Shown here: in pieces, positions 13,298 through 15,624 of the stretch
How positions within the stretch are numbered: position 1 is the first letter of the stretch
Layout of the letters: every line of letters begins with the position of its first letter
Source: JANMQK01 sp031370485
GTDB lineage: Bacteria; Acidobacteriota; Polarisedimenticolia; Gp22-AA2
Length of the DNA stretch: 15,624 nt
Direction: 5' to 3'
Assembly: GCA_031370485.1 (NCBI GenBank)
Contig: JANMQK010000234.1
Span: 1 to 15,624, forward strand
The notes under the pieces: generated by a model
What the model saw: the letters and a program-made list of their open reading frames with translations, nothing else
Database searches by the model: none
What the model was told of the DNA's origin: nothing
Translations under genes and position numbers: made by a program

Positions 13298-15340
13298 TCA
13301 GAATGCCAGCAGGTCGCGAATCGCCTGCGCTATCTCCTCGACACTGGGAAGGATCGCGGTCTCGAGGTCGGGGGCGAACGGAACGAAGCAGTCGCGCGCC
13401 CCGACCCGGCGGACCGGCGCATCCAGGTGGTCGAACGCCTCGTCCGCGATGCGCGCCGCCACCTCGCCCCCCATCCCGGCGAAAAGCGGCGCCTCGTGCG
13501 CCACCAGCGCCTTGCCGGTGCGGCGCACCGACAAAACGACAGCCTCGATGTCCATGGGCACGATCGTCCTGAGGTCGAGGATCTCGACGGAGGGCTCCGA
13601 CCCCTCGGACGCGAGAATACCCAGTGCTTGCTGCGCCATGTGAACGGTCCGTCCCCACGCCACCACGGTGAGGTCGTCCCCCGGCCGCACGACCCGCGCC
13701 TTGCCGAAGGGAATGACGTAGTCCGGCCCCGGCTCCGGTGTCTTGCTGTAGACCTGGCGGTAGAGCCCCTTGTGCTCGAAAAACAGCACCGGGTCATCCA
13801 TCCGGCAAGCGGTCTTGATCAGTCCCTTGGCGTCCGAAGCGTTGCTCGGATAGGCGAGATACCACCCGGGGGTGTGGGCGTAGAGCGTTTCGGGGGACTG
13901 CGAATGAAACGGCCCGCCCCGGATGTAGCCGCCGACCGCCACCCGCACGACCATCGGGCAGGTCCAGGCGCCGGCGCTGCGCCACCTGAGGGTGGGGATC
14001 TCGTTCCGCAGCTGCATGAAGGCCGGGAAGGAGTAGTCCCCGAACTGGATCTCGACGACCGGTTTGTAGCCTCCGATCGACATCCCCTGCGCCAGGCCGA
14101 CGATAGTGGCCTCGGCCAGGGGCGAGTTCTCCACCCGGCCCGGGAACGCCTCGGTCAGCCCGCGCGTCACTCCGAAAACACCTCCCTTGGGATCCTGGAC
14201 GTCCTCGCCCCACATGACGATTTTCTCGTTCCGCTGCATCTCCTCGCGCAGCCCGTGGTTGATCGCCTCGACCATGGTCACCGGGGTGTCCGAGAGGGGC
14301 TTCGGCGCGGACTCCTCGGTCACCACCCGGTCGGGGCTGAAGATGTCCATCGCGGCGCTCTCCGCCGGCGGGTAGGGGAGCGCGTCCACGGCGCGCGCGG
14401 CCGTCTCGACCTGTGACTTGGCGCGGGCGCGCCATTCTTCAATCTCTTTGTCGGTGAGCAGGCCCATCTGCCGGATGCGCATCTCGGTATGGACCAGCGG
14501 GTCCTTGCGGCGCGCCTCCTCCATGTCCTCGAGGGCGCGGTACTTGGACTGGTCGTCCGAGGAGGAATGCGAATCGATGCGCACCACCATGGCTTCGACG
14601 AAAAGCGGCCCCCCTCCCCGGCGCATCTCCCTGACAAGAGGCTTGAGCGTGTTGTACATGTCGGTGAACCGCGTCCCGTCCACCCGGACTGACTTCATGC
14701 CGAAGCCCTTCACCACGTCCACCAGCTGCGACGCGGTCTGCTGCTCCTGTGGCACGCTGATGGCGTAGCCGTTGTTCTGGATCAGAAACAGCACCGGAAG
14801 GCTGGACTGCTGGGCCTTGTTGATCGCCTCGAAAAATTCTCCCTCCGAAGTCGACCCTTCGCCGCCCGACACGTAGACGATCTCGTCCTTGCCGTCCGCC
14901 TTGACCGCCCGCGCCATGCCGTCCGCGATCAGGAACTGCGTCCCGGTGCAGGCGGTCGGCGACACGACCCGGAGATCGCGCGAGGAGAAATGCTCCGACA
15001 TGTTGCGCCCGAGCGAATTGGGGTCCCCGTCGCGCGACAACATCCCCTGGAAGAGGGTTTCCAGCGGCATCCCCAGGCCGATCATCAGGGCCTTCTCGCG
15101 GTAGTAGGGGAAGAACCAGTCCTTGCCCGCCTGCATGAGCATCGCGACGGCGATCTGCACCTTCTCGTGCCCGCGGGCGGAGGCGTAGAAAGAGCATTTG
15201 CCGGCACGCACGAAAACACGGCACTGCTCCTCCGCGTAGTAGGTGAGGAGCATCTTTTCGTAGAGGGTCAGGAAGATCTCAGGCTGGACGCCCGGCGTTT
15301 CGGCTGCGACTTTGTTGACCGCCACTCTGGGTCTCCCCAT
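13298..15340 (-). CDS. 2-oxoacid dehydrogenase E1, fused alpha and beta subunits
   Basis: A 680-residue thiamine-diphosphate enzyme that decarboxylates a 2-oxoacid and passes the acyl group to the E2 lipoyl domain; cytoplasmic. The alpha half (about 20-320) has RGHEKVQIAVAMLM, a TPP/Mg signature running from GGEG (159-162) to NN (189-190), and the loop SHSSSDDQSKYR at 257-268 typical of branched-chain enzymes. The beta half (about 352-680) has GEDV at 378-381, ENSPLAEATIVG with Glu410, GDYSFPA, GGPFHSQSPE with His479, and a transketolase C-terminal domain (VVAWGRTVHMA, EILDLRTIVPMD). Fused E1 proteins usually belong to branched-chain 2-oxoacid dehydrogenases, but pyruvate or acetoin cannot be excluded. 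No E2 or E3 gene is in the window. ATG 15340 follows TAGGAT by 9 bases with AAAGGG between. Confidence 0.93.
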   Translation of the reverse strand: MGRPRVAVNKVAAETPGVQPEIFLTLYEKMLLTYYAEEQCRVFVRAGKCSFYASARGHEKVQIAVAMLMQAGKDWFFPYYREKALMIGLGMPLETLFQGMLSRDGDPNSLGRNMSEHFSSRDLRVVSPTACTGTQFLIADGMARAVKADGKDEIVYVSGGEGSTSEGEFFEAINKAQQSSLPVLFLIQNNGYAISVPQEQQTASQLVDVVKGFGMKSVRVDGTRFTDMYNTLKPLVREMRRGGGPLFVEAMVVRIDSHSSSDDQSKYRALEDMEEARRKDPLVHTEMRIRQMGLLTDKEIEEWRARAKSQVETAARAVDALPYPPAESAAMDIFSPDRVVTEESAPKPLSDTPVTMVEAINHGLREEMQRNEKIVMWGEDVQDPKGGVFGVTRGLTEAFPGRVENSPLAEATIVGLAQGMSIGGYKPVVEIQFGDYSFPAFMQLRNEIPTLRWRSAGAWTCPMVVRVAVGGYIRGGPFHSQSPETLYAHTPGWYLAYPSNASDAKGLIKTACRMDDPVLFFEHKGLYRQVYSKTPEPGPDYVIPFGKARVVRPGDDLTVVAWGRTVHMAQQALGILASEGSEPSVEILDLRTIVPMDIEAVVLSVRRTGKALVAHEAPLFAGMGGEVAARIADEAFDHLDAPVRRVGARDCFVPFAPDLETAILPSVEEIAQAIRDLLAF

Positions 15341-15495
15341 AAGCCCTTTATCCTATATCGCCGCACCTCAAAACGCCAGAGAACCCCCGGGGTCTCCTCC
15401 GGCGCACGAGCGCCCCGTCCTGCCTGCGGAGGATCCCGGCCCCAGGCCCGGGGGGGGCCGCGGAGCGACATGAAGAAGGCGTGAAGCGGCGTGCC
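15341..15495. other. Non-coding gap with a strong GC hairpin
   Basis: No convincing gene lies between the E1 start and the stop of the partial gene at the right edge. The stretch CGGCCCC (15437-15443) can pair perfectly with GGGGCCG (15454-15460) around a ten-base loop. A weaker stem, GAGAACCCC/GGGGTCTC, lies near 15379-15396. On the minus strand both lie downstream of the partial gene and could end its transcript, but no U-run follows. Confidence 0.4.
15350..15355 (-). promoter_or_regulatory. -10-like TAGGAT directly before the E1 gene
   Basis: On the minus strand TAGGAT (within TATAGGAT) ends 9 bases before the ATG at 15340, with spacer AAAGGGCTT. No -35 at the usual distance is seen. AAAGGG could be a ribosome site instead, so this is tentative. 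Confidence 0.3.
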
Positions 15496-15504
15496 CTAGG
15501 GCAC
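15491..15504. repeat. Perfect 14-base palindrome over a stop codon
   Basis: GTGCCCTAGGGCAC reads identically on both strands. Its centre contains the TAG stop of the minus-strand partial gene. With no loop it is more like a protein-binding dyad than a hairpin, or it may be coincidence. Confidence 0.6.
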
Positions 15505-15624
15505 TGTCTTGATGGCGATGTGATCGATGCTCAGCGTGTTCTGGTCGGACGTCCTCTTGGCGTCAATGACCCGGATGTAGACCGTTCCCGCCAGGGAGGC
15601 GCCTCCGAACGTCGACGAGTCGAG
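15496..15624 (-). CDS. C-terminal fragment of a probable secreted protein (partial)
   Basis: Only the last 42 residues are present, open at the right edge and ending TAG at 15498-15496. The sequence (ending VYIRVIDAKRTSDQN then TLSIDHIAIKTVP) has alternating hydrophobic residues and the V-x-D-x-x-R...D-H-I/L pattern that I associate with beta-sandwich C-terminal modules of large extracellular proteins, such as secreted peptidases. The N-terminal domains that would define function are outside the window. It is on the same strand as, and upstream of, the E1 gene, but 155 bases apart, so probably a separate transcript. Confidence 0.6.
   Translation of the reverse strand, partial: LDSSTFGGASLAGTVYIRVIDAKRTSDQNTLSIDHIAIKTVP

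Noticed and set aside
12134..14416. Two long plus-strand open frames (12134-13279 and 13280-14416)
   Set aside because: Both are antisense to the Pnkp-type and E1 genes and show no recognisable domain.

Overview
This is a GC-rich (roughly 70% G+C by eye), gene-dense bacterial chromosomal window with short intergenic gaps. I see no rRNA, tRNA, CRISPR array, insertion sequence or phage gene. Several gene types (DUF1684 protein, fused-E1 2-oxoacid dehydrogenase, DsbA-like lipoprotein with a SurA-like N-terminus, a two-cluster CxxC zinc protein, TonB_C-containing secreted protein) fit a Gram-negative, high-GC environmental lineage. Acidobacteriota or a neighbouring phylum is my best guess, but this is inference from style and not proof. 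Many long open frames lie antisense to the real genes, as expected at this GC content, and were discarded.

Layout. 1-1551 (-): DEAD-box RNA helicase, cut by the left edge, with a good sigma70-type promoter 84 bp upstream. 1704-2651 (+): exported DUF1684 protein. 2703-4133 (-): HtrA/Deg-type serine protease with one PDZ domain. 4185-6404 (+): a large exported protein that joins a TonB C-terminal domain, a degenerate parvulin-like segment and a gluzincin (HExxH...E) metalloprotease. 6401-7378 (+): a TPR protein whose start overlaps the stop of the previous gene. 7392-8471 (-): DsbA-like thiol oxidoreductase with a SurA-like N-terminal segment. 8653-9102 (+): small cysteine-rich zinc-binding protein. 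9160-11905 (+): M48 metalloprotease with TPRs (BepA-like), short-chain dehydrogenase/reductase and TlpA-like thioredoxin, probably co-transcribed. 11918-13264 (-): polynucleotide kinase-phosphatase of the Pnkp type without ligase domain. 13298-15340 (-): fused alpha-beta E1 of a branched-chain 2-oxoacid (or acetoin/pyruvate) dehydrogenase, immediately upstream of the kinase-phosphatase on the same strand. 15496-15624 (-): last 42 residues of a secreted-type protein entering from the right edge.

How the genes may work together. From 2703 to 11905 at least six products look exported and concern protein folding, disulfide chemistry or proteolysis (HtrA, the TonB_C-parvulin-peptidase fusion, SurA-DsbA, BepA-like M48, TlpA). 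This reads as an envelope protein quality-control neighbourhood, though it is spread over both strands and is not one operon. The right third is different in theme: nucleic-acid end repair and central carbon catabolism.

The most unusual items are the three-domain fusion protein, the ligase-less Pnkp, and a recurring pattern in which a -10-like hexamer sits only 8-10 bases before the start codon (four genes), suggesting frequent leaderless transcription.
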